Shown piece after piece: positions 32,201 through 40,552 of a stretch of 40,552 nt of DNA. The stretch comes from Hyphomicrobiaceae bacterium. Its GTDB lineage: Bacteria; Pseudomonadota; Alphaproteobacteria; Rhizobiales; Hyphomicrobiaceae. The notes beneath the pieces are model-generated. The model saw only the letters and a list, made by a program, of their open reading frames with translations. It was not told the origin of the DNA and did not search any database. The translations under genes and the position numbers were made by a program. Within the stretch, counting starts at the first letter, position 1; each line of letters starts with the position of its first letter. The DNA lies in contig JAHDXT010000035.1 of NCBI GenBank assembly GCA_023384095.1, forward strand, positions 1 through 40,552, written 5' to 3'.

Positions 32201-33106
32201 AACCAACGAAACCACCTCCACCTCGCCGGCCAGCGGCTTCGCTCCGGGCTGGAGGTCCCAATCGGTGGCGTTGCGCATCTCGCCGCCGGTCCTGAGCCCG
32301 CCCAGCGCCGTGAAGTCGATCTCGGCCGCGACCCAGCCCGGCTCGTCGAGCCTGCCCTCGGCCAGCACTCCGGTGAGCGACAGCCCCGCCTCCGGCGGCA
32401 CGTAGATGCCGGCTGCGCCCGCGTTCCTGTCCACCGCCGGCGACCACGGCGCCTCACCCACGGTCGGTGATACCGCCGTCGCGATCTGGCTTTCGAGCGC
32501 CCTGGCGCACGCCGCCGCCCGGACGCGGTGATAGCCCGAGATGCGCTCGGTGCACGACGGGATCAGCACCAGGTTGGCCCCGGCCTCGGTCATGGCGCGG
32601 ACGAGCAGCGGGAACTCGCTGTCATAGCAGATGGCGACGCCGATCCGGCCGAGGGCCGTCTCGAACACGCGCAAGACCCGGCCCGGCGCGATGCCCCAGT
32701 CGCGCTCGAAGGGCGTCATGATGAGCTTCTCCTGCACGCCGGCGCGTCCGGCCGGAGTGACGAGCCGCGCGGCGTTGACGAAAGCGCCGTCGGCGCGGCG
32801 CACCGGTCCCGAGGGGCCGAGTATGTGAACGCCGTGGCTGGCGGCGAGCCCTGCGTAGAAAGCATTCATCTCGTCGGCGATTCCGGCGACGGCGGCCAGC
32901 GTCGCCTGCAGGTCCGAGGCGATCCCTGCGCCGAAGGTGGCGGCGGCCTCGATGGCGCCGTACTCCGGGAAGACCAGTAGCCGGGCTCCGGTCGCGGCGC
33001 CCCGCGCCACCCAGCTTGCCGCCTTCTCCCGCCATTCGGCCATGGTCGCGGGCTGGCCGATCGGATACTGCGCGACGGCTACCTCGAGCAGGTCGCGGCC
33101 GGTCAT
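32195..33106 (-). CDS. Carbon-nitrogen hydrolase (nitrilase superfamily)
   Basis: The 303-residue protein has the Glu-Lys-Cys triad: Glu48 in [10 protein letters not shown], Lys127 in [12 protein letters not shown] and Cys160 in [13 protein letters not shown]. The superfamily hydrolyses amides or nitriles and includes omega-amidases and N-carbamoyl hydrolases. The exact branch is unclear. It overlaps the GNAT gene upstream by four bases (ATGA), the third member of a tightly packed minus-strand operon. The GNAT-nitrilase pairing is seen in bacteria as fused or adjacent genes, suggesting metabolism of an acylated amine or amide. Confidence 0.9.
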   Translation of the reverse strand: MTGRDLLEVAVAQYPIGQPATMAEWREKAASWVARGAATGARLLVFPEYGAIEAAATFGAGIASDLQATLAAVAGIADEMNAFYAGLAASHGVHILGPSGPVRRADGAFVNAARLVTPAGRAGVQEKLIMTPFERDWGIAPGRVLRVFETALGRIGVAICYDSEFPLLVRAMTEAGANLVLIPSCTERISGYHRVRAAACARALESQIATAVSPTVGEAPWSPAVDRNAGAAGIYVPPEAGLSLTGVLAEGRLDEPGWVAAEIDFTALGGLRTGGEMRNATDWDLQPGAKPLAGEVEVVSLVS

Positions 33107-33708
33107 TCGAGCGGCTTTATCCAGAACTGCATGGGCTTCTCCGTCTCACCGGCCTGATCGATGTCCTTCCAGCTCAGCTTGCCGACCAGCCCCTCGACCA
33201 TGCGGTAGTCTCGCTTCGACCAGAACGGATCGAGCGGCCTATAGTCCCTCGGCTTCAGCGGGTGGTCGTCGGGGCGAACCACGGCGCAGAAGGTGGTGTA
33301 TCTGTACGGGCCCTTCGAGCCGGTGCTCGAACGCGCGTGCTCCTCCCGCCAGTCGAAGAACGCATGCCCGATGCCGCGTCCCCGGTATTCCCGCAGGAGC
33401 ACCGATTCGCCGAAATAGAAGAGCTCGTCCGGGTCGTAGCCGTGCGCCTCGAAGAGCTTCGCGAACGCGGCCGTGTGGCCCCTGAGCGGCGCCGCGGTCG
33501 CCGCCCCGATGACGTCCTCGTCGTCACGCGCCGCCACGATGAGCGATCCTTCGCAGCGGGTGAAGTCGGCAAGGTAGCGCTGCTCGTAGCTCGTCGTCCC
33601 GTCGTAGAGATAGGGCCACTCGCGGAAAACCTTGAGGCGGAGCCGGGCGAGGGCGGGCAGCGCGCGCTCCAGCGCCGCGCCGGTCAGTGTCTCGATGACG
33701 AAGCTCAT
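33103..33708 (-). CDS. GNAT-family N-acetyltransferase
   Basis: The 201-residue protein shows the acetyl-CoA binding motif [23 protein letters not shown], with the R-G-x-G-x-G/A pattern. This is followed by the substrate-side [23 protein letters not shown] segment typical of this subgroup near nitrilases. The ATG at 33708 overlaps the stop of the NTF2-like gene (ATGA) and the stop overlaps the nitrilase start. Substrate is not known. Confidence 0.85.
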   Translation of the reverse strand: MSFVIETLTGAALERALPALARLRLKVFREWPYLYDGTTSYEQRYLADFTRCEGSLIVAARDDEDVIGAATAAPLRGHTAAFAKLFEAHGYDPDELFYFGESVLLREYRGRGIGHAFFDWREEHARSSTGSKGPYRYTTFCAVVRPDDHPLKPRDYRPLDPFWSKRDYRMVEGLVGKLSWKDIDQAGETEKPMQFWIKPLE

Positions 33709-34130
33709 GGCTCGGGACTCCTCGAAACCTGCAGGATCCACTCGGTCAGATTGTAGTACGTCGTGATGCGCGCGATCCGGCCCTCACGGATCGCGAAGAA
33801 CGCGCCAGCAGGCAAAACATACGCTTGCCCATGCGCAGGCGGCAGCCCGGCGTCGGTCTCCAGGTAAACGCCGTGCACATTGAACTCGGCGGCGGCGCGC
33901 GAGCCGTCGGGCGTCGTCATCACCGCGATGTCGTCGAGCTTCTCCTCGTAATGGTGCGCCATGCGCGCGCAGAAGGCGTGAAAGCGCTGCCTGCCGATGC
34001 GCCGCTCCCCCTGGTTGACGTCGTGGATCACGTCCTCCGCGACGCACGCCAGCATTCCCTCGAGATCACCCCGATCGAAGCAGTCGTAGTAACGGCGTAT
34101 CAGCGCCTCGGCGGCGTCGGCGTCGGTCAT
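33705..34130 (-). CDS. SnoaL/NTF2-like small protein
   Basis: The 141-residue protein has the NTF2-like cone fold. Seen are AEALIRRYYDCFDRGDLEGMLACVAEDVIHDVNQGE, HYEEKLDDIAVM and FFAIREGRIARITTYYNL. Members are ketosteroid-isomerase-like enzymes or small-molecule binding proteins. The ATG at 34130 has GAGGGA five bases upstream and is preferred to an ATG 15 bases earlier. It leads the NTF2-GNAT-nitrilase operon. It is too general a fold to name a substrate. Confidence 0.83.
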   Translation of the reverse strand: MTDADAAEALIRRYYDCFDRGDLEGMLACVAEDVIHDVNQGERRIGRQRFHAFCARMAHHYEEKLDDIAVMTTPDGSRAAAEFNVHGVYLETDAGLPPAHGQAYVLPAGAFFAIREGRIARITTYYNLTEWILQVSRSPEP

Positions 34131-34260
34131 CTCGGTCCCTCGCATATCGGCGGCTTCGATATAGCAACCGGCGCCAGCCGGGACTATCGCGTGCGTGCCA
34201 ATGCGAACGCAGGTCCGGCTCGGGCGTTTCCCCCAGGCTCACTCGGAAGGGAGATCCGTC

Positions 34261-36354
34261 ATGCCAGATCCGGGGCCAGACACGGGGCTGAATAAGAAGC
34301 GGCATGTGATGGTCGAGCGCCAGCTCGCAGGGCGCGGCATCCGGGACGAGCGCGTTCTGCAGGCGATGGCCGCGGTGCCGCGCGAGTTGTTCGTCCCCGA
34401 GGGGCTGAGGGAGTTCGCCTACGAGGACTCGGCCCTGCCGATCGAGGCCGGGCAGACGATCTCGCAGCCCTACATCGTCGCCCAGATGCTCGAGCTGGCC
34501 GAGATCGGGCCGGAGGACAACGTCCTCGAGGTGGGCGCGGGCTCCGGCTATGCCGCCGCCGTGATGGGACGGCTTGCGCGCCGGGTCACCGCGATCGAGC
34601 GGCACGAGGTGCTGGCCAGCAAGGCGCGTGAGCGCATCGGGGCATTTGGCTGCGACAACGTCGAGATCGTCCAGGGCAACGGCACCATGGGGTGGCCGCA
34701 GGCCGCTCCCTACGATGCGATTCTGGTGGCCGCTGGCGGACCGGTCGTGCCGCCGGCGCTGAAGCAGGAATTGAAGATCGGCGGTCGACTTATCATCCCC
34801 GTCAGCGGAGCGGTCCATCAGGTGCTGACCAGGATCAGGCGCACCGGCTCGGAAAACTTCGACGAGGAGAGCCATGGGCTGGTCGCGTTCGTGCCGCTGG
34901 TCGGCGCCGAGGAATGGCCGCCGATGGTCGAGCCCGAGGACGGCGCTGGCGACAACGCGGACCGGGAGCGAGCGCAGTCCTCTGCGGCCGCGGCCGGGCC
35001 GCGCGGATTCCTGGCCGGCGGTCTGCCGATCGCGCGAGGCCGCGGGGACACCAGCACCATCGGCCGCGAGTTGAGGCGGGCGGCGACGGCATTCGATGAG
35101 CTGGCCGAGCTCGGCGGCATCGCGACGGCCCTCTTCGGGGACCGCCGGATCGTCATGCTGGGCGAGGCCACGCACGGCACGGCCGAGTTCTACGATGCGC
35201 GGACCGAGATCACCGCGGAGCTGGTCGCGCGCCACGGCTTCGACATCGTGGCCGTCGAGGCCGACTGGTCCGACGCGGCGGCCTACAACCGGATCATCCA
35301 TGGCGTTCCGCCGCCCGAGCCGGCGCTGTCGCCGCCTTTCACCCGGTTTCCGCGATGGATGTGGCGCAACGCGGAGGTCTTCCACCTTCTCACCCGCCTG
35401 CGCGACATCAATCGGGCGGCCGGAAGCAGCGGGCCGCAGGCCGGCTTCTACGGGCTCGACATCTATGGGCTCAGCGGCTCCATCGAGGCCGTCGTCCACT
35501 ACCTCGATCGCGTCGACCCGGGCGCCGCCGCCGTCGCGCGCGAGCGCTATGCCTGTCTGACGCCGTGGCGGTCGGATCCCGTGGAGTACGCGCGCATGGC
35601 TGCCAGCAGCGCCTTTCACTCGTGCGAGGACGAGGCGTCCAGGATGCTCGTCGAGCTCTTGAAGAAGCAGATGGAGTACATGGAGCGCGACGGCACCGCC
35701 TACTTCGATGCCGAGCAGAATGCACGCGTCGTCGCCGGCGCCGAGGAGTACTATCGCACCTTGTACCGGGGCTCGGCCGCCTCGTGGAACCTGCGCGACC
35801 AGCACATGCACGAGACGCTGGAGCGCCTGCTCGACCACCATGGCCCCGGCAGCAAGGCGGTGGTCTGGGCCCACAACTCCCATGTCGGCGACGCGCGCGC
35901 CACCGAGATGGGCCAGGTGCGGGAAGAGCACAACATCGGCCAGCTCGCCCGGCAGCGCTGGGGCGATCAGGCGGCCCTCATAGGGTTCGGCACCGACAAC
36001 GGGACCGTGGCCGCGGCGACGAGCTGGGACGGCCCGATGGAGATCAAGCGCGTGCGCCCGGCTCGCGATGGCTCGTACGAGGCCTGCTGCCGGGACAGCG
36101 GTGTTCCTGCCTTCCTCCTGAACCTGACACCGGACCAGCGGCGCGACGTCGTGGACCTGCTGTCGGAGCCGCGCCTCGAGCGGGCCATCGGCGTCATCTA
36201 CCGGCCGGAGACGGAGCTGATCTCGCACTACTTCGCCGCCGAGCTCCCGAGTCAGTTCGACGCCTGGATCTGGTTCGAGGAAACGAGCGCCGTGAGCGCC
36301 GTGCCGGCGGCCGGCGTCGGCGAGGAGCGCGAGACCTATCCGTTCGGGCTGTAG
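34261..36354 (+). CDS. Protein-L-isoaspartate methyltransferase fused to erythromycin-esterase-like domain
   Basis: The 697-residue fusion has two enzymatic parts. Residues 1-222 are a complete Pcm domain: FVPEGLREFAYEDSALPIE, GQTISQPYIVAQML, the SAM motif VLEVGAGSGYAAAVMG and YDAILVAAGGPVVPPAL. Residues 223-265 are a low-complexity linker. Residues 266-697 are an erythromycin-esterase-type domain with the metal/catalytic set Glu302 and His305 (GEATHG), Glu333 (VAVEADWSD) and the WAHNSHVGD histidines. Pcm repairs isoaspartyl damage in aged proteins; the esterase-like family includes EreA/EreB and many members of unknown role. GGAAGGGA precedes the ATG. There is no signal peptide, so it should be cytoplasmic. 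It diverges from the NTF2 operon. Confidence 0.9.
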   Translation: MPDPGPDTGLNKKRHVMVERQLAGRGIRDERVLQAMAAVPRELFVPEGLREFAYEDSALPIEAGQTISQPYIVAQMLELAEIGPEDNVLEVGAGSGYAAAVMGRLARRVTAIERHEVLASKARERIGAFGCDNVEIVQGNGTMGWPQAAPYDAILVAAGGPVVPPALKQELKIGGRLIIPVSGAVHQVLTRIRRTGSENFDEESHGLVAFVPLVGAEEWPPMVEPEDGAGDNADRERAQSSAAAAGPRGFLAGGLPIARGRGDTSTIGRELRRAATAFDELAELGGIATALFGDRRIVMLGEATHGTAEFYDARTEITAELVARHGFDIVAVEADWSDAAAYNRIIHGVPPPEPALSPPFTRFPRWMWRNAEVFHLLTRLRDINRAAGSSGPQAGFYGLDIYGLSGSIEAVVHYLDRVDPGAAAVARERYACLTPWRSDPVEYARMAASSAFHSCEDEASRMLVELLKKQMEYMERDGTAYFDAEQNARVVAGAEEYYRTLYRGSAASWNLRDQHMHETLERLLDHHGPGSKAVVWAHNSHVGDARATEMGQVREEHNIGQLARQRWGDQAALIGFGTDNGTVAAATSWDGPMEIKRVRPARDGSYEACCRDSGVPAFLLNLTPDQRRDVVDLLSEPRLERAIGVIYRPETELISHYFAAELPSQFDAWIWFEETSAVSAVPAAGVGEERETYPFGL

Positions 36355-36475
36355 CTTCGGCCGCCGGCTCGTTCAGTGTCCATTACCCCCAACCGCAAGA
36401 TGCCTCAGCTTCCGAGAACCGGGCCATGGCTGACGCGTTCCCGGTGGCACGCGGCTCAAACCGAGGAGGCAGACG

Positions 36476-37537
36476 ATGGGGTGGCTGGAGCTGGGCTCGA
36501 TCGGAGCCGGCCCTGCCTTCTTCGCGCTGATCGTCGCCGGCGGAGTGGTCTGGTGGGCCGGCTACGGGCTTGCCCGCCATGCAGGGGCGATCGCGCGCGC
36601 AACCGGCCTGGGCGAGGCATTGATCGGCGTGGTCCTGATCGCCGTCATCATCTCCCTGCCAGAGATGACATTCGCCAGCATCACAGCGGCCTTCGGCCAT
36701 GCGGAGCTTGCCGTCAACAGCCTGATCGGCGGCATCGCGATGAGCGTCGTGATGCTGGCGATCGCCGATGCGGTGGTCGGCCCCGAGCCGCTGTCGACCG
36801 ACATCGAGCACCCGGTGGTGATGATGCAGGGCAGCCTGACCGTGCTGATGCTGGTCCTTGTCGCCGCCGCCGTCCTGACCGGCGACCGGCTGCTGCCTGG
36901 CATCGGGCTCGCCGGATGCTGGACCACCGGCCTGCTCGCCCTCTACCTGGCCGAGTTGATGCTGGTCAACAGGATGGTGGGCCGTCACCCGTGGAGGATC
37001 GATGAGGCGCCGCCTCCAGTACGGCGGGAGCCGAAGGGAAAAGAAGGCGGGGAGCAAGCGGTCGGCGTCGACCGCCGGCAGGTCGGCGCGCTCTTGCTGT
37101 TCGGAGGGCTGGTCGTAGCCGCAGGGACCGTGCTGGCCTTCGGCGCCCAGCTGATCGCGCAGGAGACCGGACTGGCGGCCGGCTTCGTGGGGTTGATGCT
37201 GGGCGGCATCAGCACGTCCCTGCCCGAGCTCAGCACGACGATCTCGGCCGCACGCCTCAAGCAGTTCGAAATGGCGTTTGCCGATGTGTTCGGCACCAAC
37301 CTGTGCAACGTCGGGCTGCTGTTCGTGGCGGACCTTCTCTATCCGGGCGGGCCGATCCTGAACATGGCGGGCGCCTTCTCGGCCGTTGCCGTGCTGCTCG
37401 GGGCGGCGCTGACGACGATCTACCTGGTCGGGATGCTGGTGCGGGCCAAGCGGCCGATCCTGCGCATGGGCCCGGACTCGGCGATCGTGCTGGGCGTGGC
37501 TGCGATCGGGTTCGTGATGCTCTACCGGCTGCAGTAG
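36476..37537 (+). CDS. Na+/Ca2+ exchanger-family membrane protein
   Basis: This 353-residue integral membrane protein has about ten helices in two inverted repeats. The alpha-1 repeat is in the N half (LIGVVLIAVIISLPEMTFAS, then NSLIGGIAMSVVML) and the alpha-2 repeat in the C half (GFVGLMLGGISTSLPELSTT, then VFGTNLCNVGLL). The acidic SLPE in both repeats is the ion-binding signature of the CaCA family. A charged cytoplasmic loop lies at residues 173-203. GAGGAGG precedes the ATG. It could export calcium or another cation in exchange for sodium or protons. It lies 122 bases after the Pcm fusion on the same strand. Confidence 0.88.
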   Translation: MGWLELGSIGAGPAFFALIVAGGVVWWAGYGLARHAGAIARATGLGEALIGVVLIAVIISLPEMTFASITAAFGHAELAVNSLIGGIAMSVVMLAIADAVVGPEPLSTDIEHPVVMMQGSLTVLMLVLVAAAVLTGDRLLPGIGLAGCWTTGLLALYLAELMLVNRMVGRHPWRIDEAPPPVRREPKGKEGGEQAVGVDRRQVGALLLFGGLVVAAGTVLAFGAQLIAQETGLAAGFVGLMLGGISTSLPELSTTISAARLKQFEMAFADVFGTNLCNVGLLFVADLLYPGGPILNMAGAFSAVAVLLGAALTTIYLVGMLVRAKRPILRMGPDSAIVLGVAAIGFVMLYRLQ

Positions 37538-37651
37538 AGCCGGCAAGTGAACCACCGGGCGCAACTTGCTCTAAGCAGTTCCTGCACACACCAAAGAAGC
37601 ATTGCTGAAGAATCATCCTCGCCCAATTCCTCGAAGGACCAAAATAGCGCA

Positions 37652-37676
37652 GGAACAGAACGGGTTAAGCGAGGTT
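37652..37676 (+). promoter_or_regulatory. Candidate EcfG-type general-stress promoter
   Basis: GGAAC at 37652-37656 and GTT at 37674-37676 are separated by 17 bases, the spacing of alphaproteobacterial EcfG (sigma of the general stress response) promoters. It lies 26 bases upstream of the first DUF2382 gene, in a region without other genes, and DUF2382 proteins are stress-associated. The base just before GTT is G rather than the preferred C. Confidence 0.6.
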
Positions 37677-37701
37677 TTTCGGTAGACACGAGAGGCCCGA
37701 G

Positions 37702-38136
37702 GTGGCGGAAACCGGCAAGAGTGGCAGGAGCGAGCGCGAGACCGTGGCGGTTGTCCCCCTGGCGACTGAGACGGCGCGCATCGGCAAGCGGGTCCGGACG
37801 ATCGGCCGGGTGCAGGTCACGACGCGAACCGAGACCGAGCGCCACATTCTGTCCGAGGAGCTGCGGGGCGAGCAGGTCGAGATCGAGCGGATACCCCGCG
37901 ACGAGCCTGTGGAAGCCGTGCCGCCGATCCGGACCGAGAACGGGGTGACGATCATCCCGTTGGTCGAGGAGCGCCTCCATGTCGAGAAGCGGCTGGTGCT
38001 GGTCGAGGAGATCCGCCTGCGCCGGCTGCAGAGGACGGAGATCGTCGAGGTGCCTGTCGAGGTCAGGACCGAGCGGGCCGTCGTCGAGCGTGTCGCCCCG
38101 GAACCCGACGAGGATGAGCAGCCGAGCAGGAGTTGA
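37702..38136 (+). CDS. DUF2382-type stress protein (short form)
   Basis: The 144-residue highly charged protein consists of alternating Glu/Arg/Val strands. ETVAVVPLATETARIGKRV and VTIIPLVEERLHVEKRLVLVEEIRL fit the DUF2382 repeat seen in YsnF and AvaK proteins. The start is a GTG at 37702 after a GAGGCCCGAG stretch. The stop precedes the next DUF2382 gene's ATG by two bases, so the two are co-translated. No enzyme motif is present; a structural or protective role under stress is likely. Confidence 0.8.
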   Translation: MAETGKSGRSERETVAVVPLATETARIGKRVRTIGRVQVTTRTETERHILSEELRGEQVEIERIPRDEPVEAVPPIRTENGVTIIPLVEERLHVEKRLVLVEEIRLRRLQRTEIVEVPVEVRTERAVVERVAPEPDEDEQPSRS

Positions 38137-38138
38137 CA

Positions 38139-39041
38139 ATGGACCGAACCCTTTCCGCGCTTTACGACAACAGATCCGAGGCCATAGAGGCCGTCGATGA
38201 GCTGGTCAGCTCGGGTGTGGCCCGCGACCGCATCTCCGTCGTGTCCGGCTCCGAGCCGCCGGAGACAGGCGGCGCGGGTACCGGCTACGGGACTCGAGGC
38301 GAGGAGCCCGGGTTCTGGGCCTCGCTCTCGAACCTGTTCATTCCCGAGGAGGACCGCCAAGCCTATGACGAGGGCATCAGCCGCGGCGGCACGACGGTCA
38401 TCGCCAAGGTGGACGAGAACCAGGTCGCGCGCGCCGTCGACATCCTCGAGAGCCACGGCGCCGTCGATCTCGACGAGCGGGAGAGGAGCTGGCGCAGGGA
38501 AGGCTGGGCCGGGGCTTACCGACCCGGCGCCGCCAGCCTCGGCATGCCGGCAGGGGCGGTCGGCGCCGGCGCCGTGCCGGGGACGAGCGGGGCGGCGGCA
38601 CCGTCCGTGGAAACGGCCACCCCGGCCATCCCCGAAACCAGGACCGGCGTATCCGGCGAGGAGGAGGTGATCCCGATCGCAAGGGAGGAGCTGCACGTCG
38701 GTAAGCGCGAGGTCGGAGGCGCCCGTGTCCGCATCCACACTCACGTCGTGGAGGAGCCGGTCTCCGAGGACATCCGCCTGCGCGACGAGCACGTCACAGT
38801 CGAGCGGAAGCCGGTCGACAGGCCCGCCAGGGAGCTTGGCGAGAAGGCATTCCAGGAGCGCACCATCGAGATCGAGGAGCGGCACGAGGAGCCGGTCGTC
38901 TCGAAGGAGGCCCGCGTGACCGAGGAGCTGCGCGTGCGCAAGGAGACCGAGGAGCACGTCGAGCACGTGGAGGACACGGTCCGCCACACCGAGGTCGACG
39001 TCGAGGACGAGCGCACGACCAAGGAACCGCGCCGCCGGTAG
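38139..39041 (+). CDS. YsnF/AvaK-like DUF2382 stress protein
   Basis: This 300-residue protein has two parts. Residues 1-115 resemble the general-stress-protein-17M domain (TLSALYDNRSEAIEAVDELV, GVARDRISVVSG, ISRGGTTVIAKVDENQVARAVDIL). Residues 170-295 are a DUF2382 domain with EEVIPIAREELHVGKREVGG, VEEPVSEDIRLRDEHVTVE and many Glu/Arg strands, ending in a long acidic-basic helix. An Ala/Gly/Pro linker joins them. The ATG at 38139 follows CAGGAG closely. Proteins of this layout are common in stress regulons. It is the second gene of the operon with the candidate EcfG promoter. Confidence 0.86.
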   Translation: MDRTLSALYDNRSEAIEAVDELVSSGVARDRISVVSGSEPPETGGAGTGYGTRGEEPGFWASLSNLFIPEEDRQAYDEGISRGGTTVIAKVDENQVARAVDILESHGAVDLDERERSWRREGWAGAYRPGAASLGMPAGAVGAGAVPGTSGAAAPSVETATPAIPETRTGVSGEEEVIPIAREELHVGKREVGGARVRIHTHVVEEPVSEDIRLRDEHVTVERKPVDRPARELGEKAFQERTIEIEERHEEPVVSKEARVTEELRVRKETEEHVEHVEDTVRHTEVDVEDERTTKEPRRR

Positions 39042-39061
39042 GCAGAAAACGCCGCTCGTGA

Positions 39062-39094
39062 AAACGGACGGGCCCGCCCTGGGTCCGTCCGTTT
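39062..39094 (+). terminator. Terminator of the DUF2382 operon
   Basis: A 13-base-pair stem AAACGGACGGGCC/GGTCCGTCCGTTT with one G-T pair encloses a seven-base loop. The right arm itself ends in TTT. It lies 20 bases after the stop codon. Confidence 0.75.
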
Positions 39095-39178
39095 GGTCAT
39101 GCGCCTGGCAGGAATCGCGACCGGGCTCAGGCTTTCCAGCTGAGAAGTAGCATTTCGCCCCTCTTTCAGTGGCGAGGA

Positions 39179-39317
39179 GATCCGGGGATCCAGCATAAGA
39201 AGTGCCGAAGCCTCGATATTATGACCTTCGGACTTTTTAAGCTGGATCCCGGATCGACGGTCGCTTCGCTCCCTGGTCCGGGATGACGGGAAGCAAGTGT
39301 TTGGTGCGGAACACTAG
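39179..39317. repeat. Inverted repeat with CGTCAT-type end (full copy of the window-start repeat)
   Basis: GATCCGGGGATCCAGC (39179-39194) is the inverse of GCTGGATCCCGGATC (39241-39255) with one base difference. The right unit goes on to 39291 through TCGCTTCGCTCCCTGGTCCGG to GATGACGGG. Bases 39266-39291 are identical to bases 1-26 of the window, and similarity runs to about 39317. The element belongs to the same GGATCC...GATGACGG palindrome class as the other intergenic repeats. Confidence 0.75.
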
Positions 39318-39532
39318 TTCGAGCCACTCGGATGTCTCAGGCACGCCGACCACGCGTCCGATTATTCTATCCACACCGAGCAACGCCAGCTGTGGAGAAC
39401 CCCGAGCTGACAATATCAATGAACTCGACGCGCAAACATACTTATTCGCTGCAGAATTTCCAGGCGCATGGTTTCCGTCTAATACAGAATGGGCGCTTCT
39501 TTGCCTGAGTTTACGAAAGAAGGCGGGCTGAG

Positions 39533-40042
39533 TTGAAGATCCATGCTCTCCTTATCCCGGCGCTCGCAATCCTTCTCGGTGCATGCGGCGCTTCTGGTCC
39601 GCAGTTCACGAGCGCTTTGGCCAAGCCCGACGGCAACCGCGCCCTGGTCTTTGTGTACCGCACCAACACCATAATAGGAATCATAAACCCAGACGTTCCC
39701 TTCATACACATCGACGGAAAACGGCTGACGCGCATCCGCATTGGCGGGTACTTGCGCATCGCTGTCCCACCGGGGAGACATCAACTGACCACGACCGAGT
39801 CGCTCCTGGGAAACGACACGGGGAGGGTGCGTGGCGAGACTACGTTCACGTTACCCGCGGGCGCGACGCTCTATCTGCGGTATACGGAGGCTTTCAGTAG
39901 CATTGTGCCGATTGTGCTTCCCGGCATGGTAGTGGTTATCTCGACGGGTGACTTCCGCTTCGAGCCTGTGCCTGAAACGGAGGCGTTGGCGGAGCTCGCG
40001 AAAACCAGTGCGCTTGGGCCGGAGGCAAGACCCATGGAGTAG
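39533..40042 (+). CDS. Lipoprotein with DUF2846-like domain
   Basis: The 169-residue protein has a lipoprotein signal peptide: charged start, hydrophobic stretch and lipobox LLGAC with Cys18. The mature part is beta-rich (RALVFVYRTNTIIGI, IHIDGKRLTRIRIGGYLRIAVPPG, TTFTLPAGATLYLRYTE), a pattern I associate with DUF2846. The start is a TTG at 39533 since no ATG exists in this frame before the lipobox; the ribosome-binding site is weak (GGCGGG). GC content is lower than in neighbouring genes, which could mean recent gain. It is anchored in an envelope membrane; function unknown. It converges with rpoD. Confidence 0.75.
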   Translation: MKIHALLIPALAILLGACGASGPQFTSALAKPDGNRALVFVYRTNTIIGIINPDVPFIHIDGKRLTRIRIGGYLRIAVPPGRHQLTTTESLLGNDTGRVRGETTFTLPAGATLYLRYTEAFSSIVPIVLPGMVVVISTGDFRFEPVPETEALAELAKTSALGPEARPME

Positions 40043-40094
40043 GGGATGGTTCCCCTCCCCTCGGGCACCGCATTCATGCCTGAGTGTTTTCAGA

Positions 40095-40552
<458 letters not shown>

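Larger units (their letters stand above)
39042..39532. other. Intergenic region of about 490 bases, mostly repeat-derived
   Basis: After the terminator the region contains the repeat at 39179-39317 and then about 200 bases of AT-richer sequence up to the lipoprotein start. No plausible gene is seen; short open frames here have no ribosome-binding site. The base composition is clearly lower in GC than the rest of the window. Confidence 0.55.

Noticed and set aside
40041-40056. AGGGGA-TGGT-TCCCCT hairpin between the lipoprotein and rpoD as a terminator
   Set aside because: The stem is only six base pairs and no T run follows on either strand.

Overview
The window looks like chromosomal DNA of a GC-rich alphaproteobacterium, most probably of the order Hyphomicrobiales (Rhizobiales). 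The evidence is the gene families (DUF1134/EipA-like protein, DUF1538 pair, NodF/NodE-like ACP and ketosynthase, an ELM1-type glycosyltransferase, a TIGR01459-type HAD protein), an RpoD whose C-terminal regions 3-4 are cut by the right edge, a candidate EcfG-type general-stress promoter, and CGTCAT-type palindromic repeats between genes. No rRNA, CRISPR array, insertion sequence or prophage was seen. Most genes sit in tight, overlapping operons, and about 43 protein genes plus one tRNA can be supported.

Layout. (1) 56-4676: a pteridine-like cluster. A RibD-type reductase and a cytochrome b561 (plus strand) converge on a four-gene minus-strand operon (MDR dehydrogenase, PTPS/QueD-like protein, GT4 glycosyltransferase, SAM methyltransferase). 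(2) 4731-7309: mdoH/opgH overlapping an FkbM methyltransferase, followed by a conserved secreted protein of unknown role. (3) 8557-11795: a minus-strand lipid/sugar operon (GT2 glycosyltransferase, ChbG/HpnK-type deacetylase, GtrA flippase-like protein, HAD protein). (4) 12086-12658: an L,D-transpeptidase. (5) 12950-17290: phosphonate use, with a PEP-mutase-superfamily enzyme carrying the hydrolase-type Thr118, convergent with phnD-phnC-phnE-phnE. (6) 17635-20833: two DUF1538 membrane proteins, a PII-like protein, a CBS-pair protein and a tandem universal stress protein in one operon, followed by a strong terminator that may end a small RNA. (7) 21112-24295: an aldo/keto reductase, nested palindromic repeats, and two paralogous secreted four-cysteine proteins flanking an EipA-like protein. 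(8) 24443-30126: MmgE/PrpD, an acyl-CoA ligase, a NodF-like ACP with a NodE-like ketosynthase, and a cyclophilin-fold protein. (9) 30151-34130: ELM1-type glycosyltransferase, tRNA-Ile2(CAU), SIMPL protein, and a nitrilase-GNAT-NTF2 operon. (10) 34261-39041: a protein-isoaspartate methyltransferase fused to an erythromycin-esterase domain, a Na+/Ca2+ exchanger-family protein, and two DUF2382 proteins behind the candidate EcfG promoter. (11) 39042-40552: a repeat-bearing intergenic region, a lipoprotein and the 3' part of rpoD.

The strongest candidates for something undescribed are the pteridine-like cluster, whose PTPS homologue has lost the usual catalytic residues; the DUF1538-PII-CBS-Usp operon, which reads as a nucleotide-sensing regulated cation antiporter; and the Pcm-erythromycin esterase fusion. 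These functional statements are inferences from family membership and gene order; nothing was searched or computed.
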